A stretch of DNA of 64,000 nucleotides from Anaeramoeba flamelloides (taxonomy: Eukaryota > Metamonada > Anaeramoebidae): assembly GCA_027625915.1 (NCBI GenBank), contig JANTQA010000051.1:3286501-3350500 (forward strand), in the 5' to 3' direction. Both the position numbers and the translations under genes were made by a program. The number at the start of each line of letters is the position of its first letter. Position 1 is the stretch's first letter. The notes under the pieces are model-generated. The model made no database searches. It saw only the letters and a list, made by a program, of their open reading frames with translations, and was not told the DNA's origin. Positions 10,640-20,439 of this stretch are shown one piece after another.

Positions 10640-11620
10640 TTTGAAAAAATTAAGGTTTGGAAAAAAATTTTTTTTTGAAAATTTTTTTACTACTCTTTTG
10701 ATTTTCCCATTTTTGATTTACTCAAATATTATATTTATAATATATTTTTAACTACAATAGTTATAAATTTTTTAATTTTGAATTTTTTTTTTTAGATCAA
10801 TAAAAATTTTTTTTATTTTTATTTCACTTTTATCAAAGTTATTTATAAAAATACTCAAGTTACTGTGAATATTAGTTGATAAAATGAATATAAAAATCTA
10901 TTTGTGATAGACAAAAAATTTTTTTCAAAATTTTTTTATTTTGATTTTTTTTGTGAATTTTTTAAATTTAAACTTTATGAGGGTTAGTGGTTTCGAAAAT
11001 ATTTAGTATTTAAAATGGGTGTTTTTGACTTTTTTCAAAATTGAAAATTTTAAAAAATGTATGATAAAAAATTTTTTTCAAAATATTTTTTAAAGTACTA
11101 AAAATTGGTCACTTTGAAAGAAAAAAAAAATTTTTTAAACATCTCAAAAAATTGATTTTTATTTTTATTCTCACTGAAAAACATTGTTTAAAAAAAATTT
11201 TTTTTTTAATTGGAAAACTCTAGTAAATTTTCATATTTTTCGAATTTATCAGAAAAAAAATTCACATAATCAATATTTTGTAAAAAAAAATATTAGACCT
11301 CATCTTATTTTATCTAAATATTCATTTTTTCAAATTTTTGATAGTTTAATCACTAGAAAAATATAAAAAAAATCCTAAAAAATTCAAAAACAAATTTTTA
11401 CTAGGGTTTCCTATTAAAATGAATTGTTTCAAAAAAAAATTTTTTTATACGTTTTTTTCAATTCAATTTTAAATTTTTTAATTTTTTTACAATGAAAAAA
11501 AAAAATTGTTTTTTAATAGGAAAAACTTCGAGTTTTTTTTTTTTCAAAAAAAAATATAAATTAGAAAAATTTCTCAATTAAAAATTCAATTTCATTATCT
11601 TCAAAATTTGATAATTTTAA
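10640..11620. other. extremely AT-rich low-complexity stretch
   Basis: Almost purely A/T, dominated by TTTTTT/AAAAAA runs with AATTTTTTTT words on both strands. No gene and no clear repeat unit. The open frames here are by-products of homopolymer runs. Confidence 0.6.
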
Positions 11621-11632
11621 AATATCCAATAA

Positions 11633-11711
11633 TTACTCATTAGCTCAGCGGTAGAGCACCGAGATCTCAAATTTTGAAAAGTGTGTAGCCGGAGATCGAT
11701 TCCTGATTAGA
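11633..11711 (+). tRNA. decayed tRNA-like sequence with pol III box A
   Basis: TAGCTCAGCGGTAGAGC at 11641 is a canonical tRNA D-arm/box A. A box-B-like GATCGATTCC follows at about 11694, the right distance downstream, and a long T run (pol III terminator) begins at about 11729. The acceptor and T stems do not pair well, and a credible anticodon stem is not obvious. I call it a tRNA pseudogene or the head of a tRNA-derived SINE, not a working tRNA. Confidence 0.4.
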
Positions 11712-11929
11712 TCAATATAATTAATAGTTTTTTTTATTTTTTTTTAAAATTTTTATATATAATTTGATCAATTAAAGTGTATATGTTTGCTACCTGAATT
11801 AACCTTTAAATCTATTCAAAAATTTTTTTTCAAAAATTCAAATCCTCTTAAGGTACCAAAATTCGGATAAATGCTGGTAACTAAGTAGTTTTTTCCGCGT
11901 GAAGTAGAAGATTTTAAATTATTTATATA

Positions 11930-12126
11930 CAGTCAGTTTCACTTTTAAGGCACAAACTTACAACGAAATTTAAGGTACAAAAAAATCTCAAATTAAAGCA
12001 CAAAATTTGTAATTTCTTGTTTTACAATTTATTTTTACTAGAATTTGAATTTTGTGCTTTAATTTGAGATTTTTTTTGTGCCTTAAATTTCGTTGAAAGT
12101 TTGTGCCTTAAAAGTGAAACTGACTG
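11930..12126. mobile_element. family A hairpin element, copy A3
   Basis: 197 bp, TA-flanked (11928-11929, 12127-12128), both arms complete. The loop is in the opposite orientation to A2 (TTTTACTAGAAT instead of ATTCTAGTAAAA), which is possible because the arms are interchangeable. Confidence 0.93.
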
Positions 12127-12571
12127 TATAGTAAAATCTACAATCAAAAAAAAAACTTAAAAATCCATTTTAATCTATGGGGGTCACTATATAAAAAATA
12201 TAAAAACAATCTCAATTTTTCATTTTTTTGGGGCTCTGATATTTTTCGAGTTATTGCCCAAAATAGTTGTGAAAAATCACTATTAAAAAATTGTATAAAA
12301 AATCGATTTTGGATAATATCTTGAAAACTAGACGTCATAGAGACTTCTAAACACCAAAAATCGAAATTTAAGAAAATTTTAAATTTGTTGAGCAATAAAA
12401 AAAATTTTGATCCCAGTTTTATATTTACTCTTGTGGAATTACAGACAAAATAAATGTTGAAAAACTCTTTGACTAATTACCAAAAATATTGATTAAAAAT
12501 TATTAATTAGACAAAGTTAAAAAAAGCTTTTCAATAAATAAAGGGAGGAGATACATTAATAAGAACTTTTA

Positions 12572-12768
12572 CAGTCAGTTTCACTTTTAAGGTACAAACT
12601 TTCAACGAAATTTAAGGCACAATTAAAATCTCAAATTAAGGCACAAAATCCAGTTTCTAGTAAAAATAAATTGTAAAAAAAAAAATTACAAATTTTGTTC
12701 CTTAATTTGAGATTTTTTTGTGCCTTAAATTTCGTTGAAAGTTTGTGCCTTAAAAGTGGAACTGACTA
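12572..12768. mobile_element. family A hairpin element, copy A4
   Basis: 197 bp, TA-flanked (12570-12571, 12769-12770). The last base of the right TIR is changed (GACTA instead of GACTG). Both arms are otherwise complete. Confidence 0.92.
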
Positions 12769-13132
12769 TACAAATTTGGTGACTACAATTGTAAGAGTTT
12801 TATAAAATTATAAACACTGGTTCAAACAAACAATGAATTTAAATTGAAGAAAACTCACATTTTGGAAAATTTTCTCAATTCAAATGAAAATTATATTTTC
12901 GAATTAGTGACTCAAAATTTGAAAAAAAAATACCCAAGAGCTAACATTTATTGAATAGAGATTTTATATTATTATTGATTTTTAGAATTCAATACAATTA
13001 CTCAATTCACAGGAAACAAATTTTTCCAAACTTGTTTTTGAATTAGAAAATAATTTTGAGATTCAAATAAATTTTTATCGTCAATATTATGAAAAATTGA
13101 AATCAAAATTACTTGAAATGAAAATTTTAATA

Positions 13133-13375
13133 CAGTCAGTTTCACTTTTAAGGCACAAACTTCCAACGAAATTTAAGGCACAAAAAATCTCAAATTAAAG
13201 CACAAAATTCAAATTCTAGTAAAACATAAATTGTAAAAAAAAAATTCCAAATTTTGTGCCTTAATTTGAGATTTTTTTGTACCTTAAATTTCGTTGAAAG
13301 TTTGTGCCTTAATTTGAGATTTTTTTGTACCTTAAATTTCGTTGAAAGTTTGTGCCTTAAAAGTGAAACTGACTG
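13133..13375. mobile_element. family A hairpin element, copy A5, with duplicated arm segment
   Basis: TA-flanked and 243 bp instead of 197. The extra 46 bp is a tandem duplication inside the right arm: TTTGTGCCTTAATTTGAG to CGTTGAAAG is present twice in a row (about 13252-13345). This suggests slippage on the hairpin. Confidence 0.9.
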
Positions 13376-13532
13376 TAATGGAAAGTATTTCTGCAGTTTA
13401 AAATTAAAAAAATAAATTTTGGGTCAGTTTACATATTGAATTTGAGAAAATTGCAATTTTTTTTGAGGTTTTAGATTATTAAAAAACTTGAAAACAGCTT
13501 CAAAATATTATAAAGATTATCAAAATTTTATA

Positions 13533-13929
13533 CAGTTAGTTTCACTTTTAAGACACAAACTTTCTACGAAATTTAAGGCACAATAAAAATCTCAAATTAA
13601 CGAACAAAATTTGTAATTTTAGTACAGTCAGTTTCACTTTTAAGGCACAAACTTTCAACGAAATTTAAGGCACAAAAAAAATCTCAAATTAAAGCACAAA
13701 ATTCAGCTTCTAGTAAAATAAATTGTAAAAATTAATTTTCCAAAAAATGTGCCTTAATTTGAGATTTTTATTGTGCCTTAAATATCGTTGAAAGTTTGAG
13801 CCTTAAAAGTGAAACTGACTGTAAAATAATTTTTGAAAATTAAAATTCCAAAAAATTGTGCTTTAATTTGAGGTTTTTTTGTGCCTTAAATTTCGTTGAA
13901 AGTTTGTGCCTTAAAAGTGAAACTGACTG
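13533..13929. mobile_element. family A hairpin element, copy A6 (outer, split by A7)
   Basis: Left half 13533-13622, right half from about 13824 to 13929, with copy A7 inserted in the loop at TTTTAG-TA. Removing A7 plus one TA leaves 198 bp, the normal family length. TA flanks at 13531-13532 and 13930-13931. Confidence 0.92.
13625..13821. mobile_element. family A hairpin element, copy A7 (nested in A6)
   Basis: A complete 197-bp copy, flanked by TA (13623-13624 and 13822-13823) that comes from the single TA of the A6 loop. This directly shows TA target duplication and that the family was active after A6 was in place. Confidence 0.93.
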
Positions 13930-13931
13930 TA

Positions 13932-14470
13932 ATGAGAAATCATCTATTTGAAGTACATCATTTTCAAACCATAAACAACACGCTACAATTTATAAAACAG
14001 AAGAGGTAACTATTCGAAATGGGAATTCAAAAAAATATTAAACCCAAACAATGGTTTGTTACAGGGTTGTTAACAAATAAAAATTACACACTTTCGACCC
14101 TTGATTCAAATTTAAAATCAATGTGAATGCTTGTTGTGAAAACTGTAACTGAAGTGTGTGTAGAGCTTGATTAAAATAGTGAAACCAAAAGTGAAAAATA
14201 AAATTTTGGATTTATTGAAATACACCACAAAATTAGAATTTTTTGTCGAGAAAAATTTTTCATTGGATTTAACACAATCTCGTTTATTTTGATATTCACA
14301 TCGAAAATATTACCGATTCTGAGAATCATTTTCAAAGAAGTGATGTCATCACAGATGATGTTGAAACCTGAAGTTTTAACCAACTATCATAATCCGCATA
14401 ATGTCATTGCTGTGGGAATAACAAAAAATGTAAAATCTCAAAATTTTTCAAAATTTGGTTATCAATTATA
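13932..14470 (+). pseudogene. decayed coding-like relic, unknown family
   Basis: The stretch 14170-14470 is less AT-rich than its flanks and has short open stretches on the plus strand with credible amino-acid composition (for example ITDSENHFQRSDVITDD and LTNYHNPHNVIAVGI). They do not lie in one frame. I recognise no domain. It looks like a broken gene or element relic between hairpin elements; I cannot assign its origin. Confidence 0.3.
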
Positions 14471-14911
14471 ATGCCAAGAATCTGTGATTAGGTCATAAAA
14501 TTTCGAAAAAGCTGAATGTTAAATTACTGTCATTTTTATAATTGGTGGAACAAAAATGTCATTCAGCTTTCCGAAAATGAGGAGAAAAATTGCACTGTTC
14601 GTAATTTGGCTAGAACAGGGTTTCTACTGAAATGTAGTTTCTTGTCAAGTTTAATTGTATGAAAAAAAAAAAAAAAAAAAAAATGATCAGTGAATGAAAT
14701 ATTGTTTTTTTCTAAAAAATTAAAATATGCAATTTTTTTAAGTGAGCAATTAAGAGAAAATTGCACTATTTTTTTAAGTGATGAGTGTGCACCTAATTTG
14801 AGTTTGAAAAAAATCTAACGAATACAGGTTTAGTGTTGGGAACTTAACATGTTGATTTACTGATTTGGGGGTTCGATTTAAATTTAATTATGAATATAAG
14901 GAAATGGTTTA

Positions 14912-15108
14912 CAGTCAGTTTCACTTTTAAGGCACAAACTTTCAATGAAATTTAAGGCACAAAAAAAAAACTCAAATTAAAGTACAATATTCAGATTCTA
15001 GTAAAAATAAATTGTAAAAAAAAAATTCCAAATTTTGTGCCTTAATTTGAGATTTTTTTGTGCCATAAATTTCCTTGAAAGTTTGTGCCTTAAAAGTGAA
15101 ACTGACTG
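14912..15108. mobile_element. family A hairpin element, copy A8
   Basis: 197 bp, TA-flanked (14910-14911, 15109-15110); both arms complete with a few substitutions (GTGCCATAAA in the right arm). Confidence 0.92.
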
Positions 15109-15279
15109 TAAAAGGTTTTTTTTTGAATTTTAAATTCATTATTTTTTAAATAATATTGTGGTAAAGGCTCAAGTTAAGATAGTTCTGATACACTTTGGCT
15201 GATTTTTAGATTGGTATTCCCAAGGGTAAGTAATCCAATCATTTTGTTTTTTTTTATTTAATCCTGTTTTACGAAAGTC

Positions 15280-15650
15280 AATAACTTTAAAGTAAATTTA
15301 AGGAGGAAAAAATCTCAAATTATGGCACATTTTTTGAGATTTATTTTTTACTACAGCCAGTTTCACTTTTAAGGCACAAACTTTCAACGAAATTTAAGGC
15401 ACAAAAAAAATCTCAAATTAAAGCACAATATTCAGATTCTAGTAAAAATAAATTGTAAAAAGTAAAATTCCAAATCTTGTGCCTTAATTTGAGATTTTTT
15501 TGTACCTTAAATTTCGTTGAAAGTTTGTGCCTTAAAAGTGAAACTGACTGTACACAGATTAATAAACCCAAATTGGAATTTGTGCCACAATTTGAGAATT
15601 AATTTGGAACTTAAATTACTTGAGAATTTGTAGCTAAAGAGTGAAACATG
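15280..15650. mobile_element. old, diverged family A copy split by A9
   Basis: On both sides of A9 lie degenerate family A arms. On the left is TTTAAGGAGGAAAAAATCTC (about 15298-15317). On the right are GGAATTTGTGCCACAATTTG and AAAGAGTGAAAC (about 15573-15650). They are in the right order and orientation for one older element whose middle was hit by A9. Its divergence is far higher than among intact copies, implying at least two bursts. Confidence 0.65.
15354..15551. mobile_element. family A hairpin element, copy A9 (nested in an older copy)
   Basis: 198 bp, TA-flanked (15352-15353, 15552-15553); left TIR CAGCCAG (one change). Arms complete. Confidence 0.92.
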
Positions 15651-15884
15651 CTTGATTTTTCTTTTCAAAACTAAAATTTTTTTCTAACCCAATTTATTTT
15701 TCTCATTAAATAAATTAATAAATAGCACGATTTTTTTTTCTTCATTTTTTTCAAAATGAACTAAATAAATACGAACTATTTATTTATCTATCTTTTGATA
15801 ATATTTAATAGGTTGACACTTTCCTACTCCAATCTCAGTTTTTTTAGACTGTGTGAATTGTTTATTAATTTAAACATTTTATTT

Positions 15885-16060
15885 AACGTGATTTCAGTAA
15901 AGTTGGGATAATTATGGGGGTGAAAACAGAAATAGATAATTTTTGAGTTATTCTATCTGCTACCCATTTATCCCACATGAAAACTTCCTCTGGTGGAAAG
16001 TTTGTCACTTTATGTGATGGGCTTTTCATTGGAGGAGCCAAGAAGAAGTTTATCACTTTA
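15885..16060 (-). pseudogene. coding-like fragment, unknown
   Basis: The minus strand reads openly for about 60 codons, with composition unlike the surrounding AT repeats (EEVFMWDKWVADRITQKL), ending at a stop at 15883. It contains an imperfect internal repeat (SHKVINF / SHKVTNF; DNA CACTTTATGTGAT twice). It runs into hairpin element A10 at its upstream side, so any original start has been overwritten. No family recognised. Confidence 0.28.
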
Positions 16061-16067
16061 TGTGATA

Positions 16068-16264
16068 CATTCAGTTTCACTTTTAAGGCACAAACTTTCA
16101 ACGAAATTTAAGGCACAAAAAAAATCTCAAATTAAAGCACAAAATTCAGCTTCTAGTAAAATATATTGTAAAAAGTAAAATTCCAAAAAATTGTGCTTTA
16201 ATTTGAGATTTTGTTGTGCCTTAAATTTCGTTGAAAGTTTGTGCCTTAAAAGTGAAACTGACTG
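16068..16264. mobile_element. family A hairpin element, copy A10
   Basis: 197 bp, TA-flanked (16066-16067, 16265-16266); left TIR reads CATTCAG. The third motif is AAAGCACAAA in the left arm, matched by a TGTGCTTT in the right arm. Confidence 0.92.
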
Positions 16265-16577
16265 TAAACTTTATTATAAAAATAATAAAAAGAAAAACTA
16301 AAGAGAAAAAATCTAAAGATTTATTTTTAGATTTTTTATTTCTTTTCTTTTTCTTTTTTTTTTTCCGAGATTTTTTAAAAAATGCAATGACTGGCGAGCT
16401 AAAAGGACAAGACCCATGCCCAAATTTTGTAGAATAGCGGAAGAGAAATGAATGATACAAAACTATGTGATGATGTAAATTTCTGGGTGCATTGCTTTGA
16501 TTGGAATATTTTGTAACTTATTCTGAGGGAATTTTTTTCATTTTTTTTTTTCATTTTTTTTTAAATAAAAAGTATTA

Positions 16578-16773
16578 CAGTCAGTTTCACTTTTAAGGCA
16601 CAAACTTTCAACGAAATTTAAGGCACAAAAAAATCTCAAATTAAGGCACAAAATTTGGAATTTTAATTTTTACAATTTATTTTACTAGAAGCTGAATTTT
16701 GTGCTTTAATTTGAGATTTTTTTTGTGCCTTAAATTTCGTTGAAAGTTTGTGCCTTAAAAGTGAAACTGACTG
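16578..16773. mobile_element. family A hairpin element, copy A11
   Basis: 196 bp, TA-flanked (16576-16577, 16774-16775), loop in the A3 orientation. Both arms complete. Confidence 0.92.
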
Positions 16774-16983
16774 TAATACAAAATATCTTTGGTTTTTTTT
16801 TTATTTTTGTTATTAAAATGGTTTAGAGTTTGTAGTTTTTTATAAAATTGTGAACAAAAAAATATTTTTTTTTTTGTTCTTTCTAATTTTATCAATAATT
16901 TTCTACTTTATTCCATTTTATAAAGTAAAATAAAAACAAATTGATTTTTTCTTTTTTTTTGGTTAGTATTTTAAAGAAGTTTA

Positions 16984-17180
16984 CAGTCAGTTTCACTTTT
17001 AAGGCACAAACTTTCAACGAAATTTAAGGCACACTAAAAATCTCAAATTAAAACACAAAATTCAAATTCTAGTAAAAATAAATTGTAAAAAAAAAAATTT
17101 CAAATTTTGTGCCTTAATTTGAGATTTTTTTGTGCCTTAAATTTCGTTGAAAGTTTGTGCCTTAAAAGTGAAACTGACTG
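16984..17180. mobile_element. family A hairpin element, copy A12
   Basis: 197 bp, TA-flanked (16982-16983, 17181-17182); arms complete. Confidence 0.92.
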
Positions 17181-17299
17181 TAATTAATTATTTTTGATTT
17201 TATTTTTATCTTAATAAAAAATAGAAACATTATTTGATATTTGAATTGAAGGATTTTTCAAGAACTCTCTATTATTTTTATTGGTAAATGATATATTTA

Positions 17300-17496
17300 C
17301 AGTCAGTTTCACTTTTAAGGCACAAACTTTCAACGAAATTTAAAGCACAATCAAAAACTCAAATTAAAGCACAAAATACAAATTCTAGTAAAAATAAATT
17401 GTAAAAACTAAAATTCCAAATTTTGTGCTTTAATTTGAGATTTGTTTGTGCCTTAAATTTCGTTGGAAGTTTGTGCCTTAAAAGTGAAACTGACTG
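17300..17496. mobile_element. family A hairpin element, copy A13
   Basis: 197 bp, TA-flanked (17298-17299, 17497-17498). Third motif AAAGCACAAA in the left arm is matched by TTTGTGCTTT in the right. Confidence 0.92.
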
Positions 17497-17696
17497 TAAT
17501 ACTAAGATACTTAGAGAATGTGATATCTGAAAAAAGTAAAAAAAAACAAGTTTTGATTCATTAGGTATGTCAATTACCCTCTTTTATTATAAATTCTTAT
17601 TCTTTTTTTTTTTTATTTTTATAAATTTAAGAAAAAAAAAACCCTTTCAAATATAAAACTCAAAATTTTTAGATAGAGACTAAACGAAGAAATATA

Positions 17697-17892
17697 CGAG
17701 CCGTTCCACTTTTAAGACACAAACTATCAACGAAATTTAAGGCACAATAAAAATCTCAAATTAAGGCACAAAATTCAAATTCTACTAAAATAATTTGTGA
17801 AAATTACAATTCCAAAAAATGTGCTTTAATTTGAGATTTTTTTGTGCCTTAAATTCCCTTGAAAGTTTGTGCTTTAAAAGTAAAACTGACTG
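17697..17892. mobile_element. family A hairpin element, copy A14 (older)
   Basis: 196 bp, TA-flanked (17695-17696, 17893-17894). The left TIR is worn (CGAGCCGTTCCAC) and the arms carry more mismatches than other copies, so this is probably an older insertion. Confidence 0.85.
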
Positions 17893-18035
17893 TATACACA
17901 CTGCCAAAAAAACCAATACTCAACCAATTATCTTCTTGGATGTTGTAATTTTTAATCCTAATTTTAATCTTTCATTTTTTAACTGATTTTAAAACTTTTA
18001 AAACTTTTAAAACCTTTTATTTATTAAAACAATAA

Positions 18036-18439
18036 ATGGATACCAACCGAAAAAGAGAAATAAGAAAATGTTCTCGAAGAAACCGGACTAAACGAAGAAG
18101 ATACAAAGATTCAAAACAATCAATGAACAAAAACAAAAATCTTTCAATTCTTGAACTTGCGATTCAAAAAAAAGTTCAATACAACTCAACAAAGAATGGC
18201 ATTTATCGAATAAAAAAACAAGAAAAAGAATAAAAGAACAATTGGGTGACGATAGAAAAATCAGACCAAACCAAAACACAAATCATCCCGACAATTCACA
18301 AACATTTGGTGGCATCATTGAAGAGAAGGAAAATATTATTCAAAGAAAGAAAAAGAGAAAGATGAACAAAAACAAAAAAATCAAAAATGAAAAAACTCTT
18401 CAAATTATCAAAAAGAAAACAAAAAAAGAAGAAGATTAG
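18036..18439 (+). pseudogene. Lys/Arg-rich coding-like segment, unknown
   Basis: Between hairpin copies A14 and A15 the plus strand holds two overlapping open stretches in different frames. One starts at the ATG at 18036 (MDTNRKREIRKCSRRNR, 65 codons). The other ends at the stop at 18437-18439 and includes HPDNSQTFGGIIEEKENI. Base composition is much richer in C and G than the flanks and asparagine/lysine use resembles the real genes here. Either a small gene with an intron I cannot place, or a broken one. No family recognised. Confidence 0.35.
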
Positions 18440-18462
18440 AGTTACCAACACTTGTTGCCATA

Positions 18463-18658
18463 CAGTCAGTTTCACTTTTAAGACACAAACGTTGAACCAA
18501 ATTTAAGGCACAATAAAAATTCCAAATTCTAGAACAAAATTCAAATTCTAGTAAAATAATTTGTGAAAATAAAAATTGCAAATTTTGTGCCTTAATTTGA
18601 GATTTTTTTGTGCCTTAAATTTCGTTGAAAGTTTGTACCTTAAAAGTGAAACTGACTG
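18463..18658. mobile_element. family A hairpin element, copy A15
   Basis: 196 bp, TA-flanked (18461-18462, 18659-18660); the left arm has several changes (ACGTTGAACCAAATTT), the right arm is near consensus. Confidence 0.9.
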
Positions 18659-18659
18659 T

Positions 18660-19085
18660 AAGAAAAAATGGTGGTCGAAGATTAGCTAATTATTTTGATT
18701 AAAATGGTAACCGTAAATAACTTATGGAAATCTATTCCAAACGGTAAAATTATTAACCAATTTAAAAAATCTGAACTTCCTTATTATAATGAGAAATTTG
18801 ATAAAATAATAATGAGTTGCTCTTTAAACTAGTTAACAAGATGGTTTCATTTTTATAAATTTACTGCTTTTTGTAATTTAGATAATATATTTTTAAGTAA
18901 CACCCATCTAATCTTATGAAATTTATTAATAAAATTGTTAAAAAGAGGCGTTACTAACCATCGGGCTTTATTTTTCTTATATAGAATTGATATTATGTTT
19001 GTAATTGAATAGATAATCTTTAGAAAGTTTTCGATATTATGGGGTTCTTTGATAAAGAAGATAGGCGATGTAAGAGGTTGGATAT
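18660..19085. pseudogene. coding-like relics between A15 and A16
   Basis: Plus-strand 18700-18831 reads openly from an ATG (MVTVNNLWKSIPNGKII, then stop). Minus-strand 19080-18853 reads openly for about 75 codons (EPHNIENFLKIIYSITN, KNKARWLVTPLFNNF). Both have protein-like composition but no recognisable domain. The interval is bounded by hairpin elements and is best treated as a decayed element or gene of unknown origin. Confidence 0.28.
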
Positions 19086-19088
19086 ATA

Positions 19089-19285
19089 CAGTCAGTTCCA
19101 CTTTTAAGGCACAAACGTTCAACGAAATTTAAGGCACAATAAAAATCTCAAATTAAGGAACAATATTTTGTATTCTAGTAAAATATATTGTAAAAAAAAA
19201 TATTTACAAATTTTGTGCCTTAATTTGAGATTTTTTGTGCCTTAAATTTCGCTGAAAGTTTGTGCCTTAAAAGTGGAACTGACTG
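19089..19285. mobile_element. family A hairpin element, copy A16, abutting (TA)n
   Basis: 197 bp. The left TA is 19087-19088. The right TA target duplication is the first unit of a (TA)n run at 19286-19310, so the microsatellite either was the target or grew from the target duplication. Confidence 0.92.
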
Positions 19286-19523
19286 TATATATATATATAT
19301 ATATATATATAACGGCTTCCCCATCGCTCTTTTTGTCTTAATTTTTTGTCTTATTTTTTTTGTCTTATTTTTTTGTCTTAATTTTTTGTCTTAATTTTTT
19401 GTCTAATTTTTTGTCTTAATTTTTTTGTCTTAATTTTTTCGTCTTGATTTTTTTTCTTAATTTTTTTGTCTTATTTTTTCGTCTTAATTTTTTGTTCTTA
19501 ATTTTTTGTCTTAATTTTTTATC

Positions 19524-19555
<32 letters not shown>
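19286..19555. repeat. (TA)n - TTTTTTGTCTTAA minisatellite - (TA)n
   Basis: Two (TA)n tracts (19286-19310 and about 19528-19554) bracket roughly 16 copies of a 10-14-bp unit, TTTTTTGTCTTA with length variation in the T run (19328-19527). All units keep GTCTTA; a few read CGTCTTA. Confidence 0.85.
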
Positions 19556-19562
<7 letters not shown>

Positions 19563-19734
19563 AATCAATAAAAACATTTTAAATACAATTATGGGAAACA
19601 GTAATCAATGGGGATTTAAAATTATTTCGGGTGGGTGATTACCAAGCTCGCGGGTAATGACAGTGTGTGAGTATAAATGGGGTGGGAATGTCAAAAACTA
19701 TTATTATTTTCAAAGTAATATTAGTAATTAATAA

Positions 19735-19862
19735 GAAAAAACTATCAGTTTCAAAAAAAAACCCTGATAGTCCTTTAGAAGAAAAAACTACCAGTTTAAA
19801 AAAAACCCTAATAGTCCTTTAGAAGAAAAACTACCAGTTTGAAAAAAACCCGGTAGTCATAA
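19735..19862. repeat. three tandem ~44-bp hairpin repeats
   Basis: Three direct copies of GAAAAAACTACCAGTTT...AACCC-TAATAGTCCTTTA. Inside each unit ACTATCAG/ACTACCAG faces CTGATAGT/CGGTAGT, so each unit can fold into a small stem-loop. In units 1 and 3 both strands of the stem change together (ATCAG with CTGAT; ACC with GGT). Confidence 0.7.
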
Positions 19863-20075
19863 AAAAACCATGTTGTTGTAAAGTTCTTGTTCTTTCATTT
19901 TATTTATTTATTTTTTTTTTGTATTTTGGTTTTTTTTTATATTTTATATACAAGTTGAATCCTTTCTTATCATTTAACTTCTAAATGTTGATAGATGATA
20001 TATTGATAAAGGATTCAACAAGGGGGTTTATTTTAGTAGAAAAGTTTGACATTTAAAATTATCATTTTTTTGCTA

Positions 20076-20272
20076 CAGTCAGTTTCACTTTTAAAGAACA
20101 AACTTTCAACGAAATTTAAGGCACAAAAAAATCTCAAATTAAGGCACAAAATTTGTAATATTTTTTTTTACAATTTATTTTTACTAAAATTTGAATTTTG
20201 TGCTTTAATTTAAGATTTTTTTTGTGCCTTAAATTTCGTTGAAAGTTTGTGCCTTAAAAGTGAAACTGACTG
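20076..20272. mobile_element. family A hairpin element, copy A17
   Basis: 197 bp, TA-flanked (20074-20075, 20273-20274), loop in the A3 orientation; last full copy of the 8.6-20.3 kb cluster. Confidence 0.92.
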
Positions 20273-20439
20273 TAAAATATTCCCCCAGTGCGAAGCCCAT
20301 GCCAAAATTTTGAATTTTTTTTTGGAAAGGTGAATGAAAATTTTATTTATTTTAAAACAAAACAGACAGTAGTCACTTTTCATACAATATTCAAATTTCC
20401 CTTCAATTTTTTAAAAATTTTCGGCTTTTATTACACTTT

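Noticed and set aside
13533-20272. CRISPR array (many short similar repeats)
   Set aside because: The repeats are 197-bp palindromic elements with TA duplications at irregular distances in a eukaryotic context, not short direct repeats with uniform spacers.
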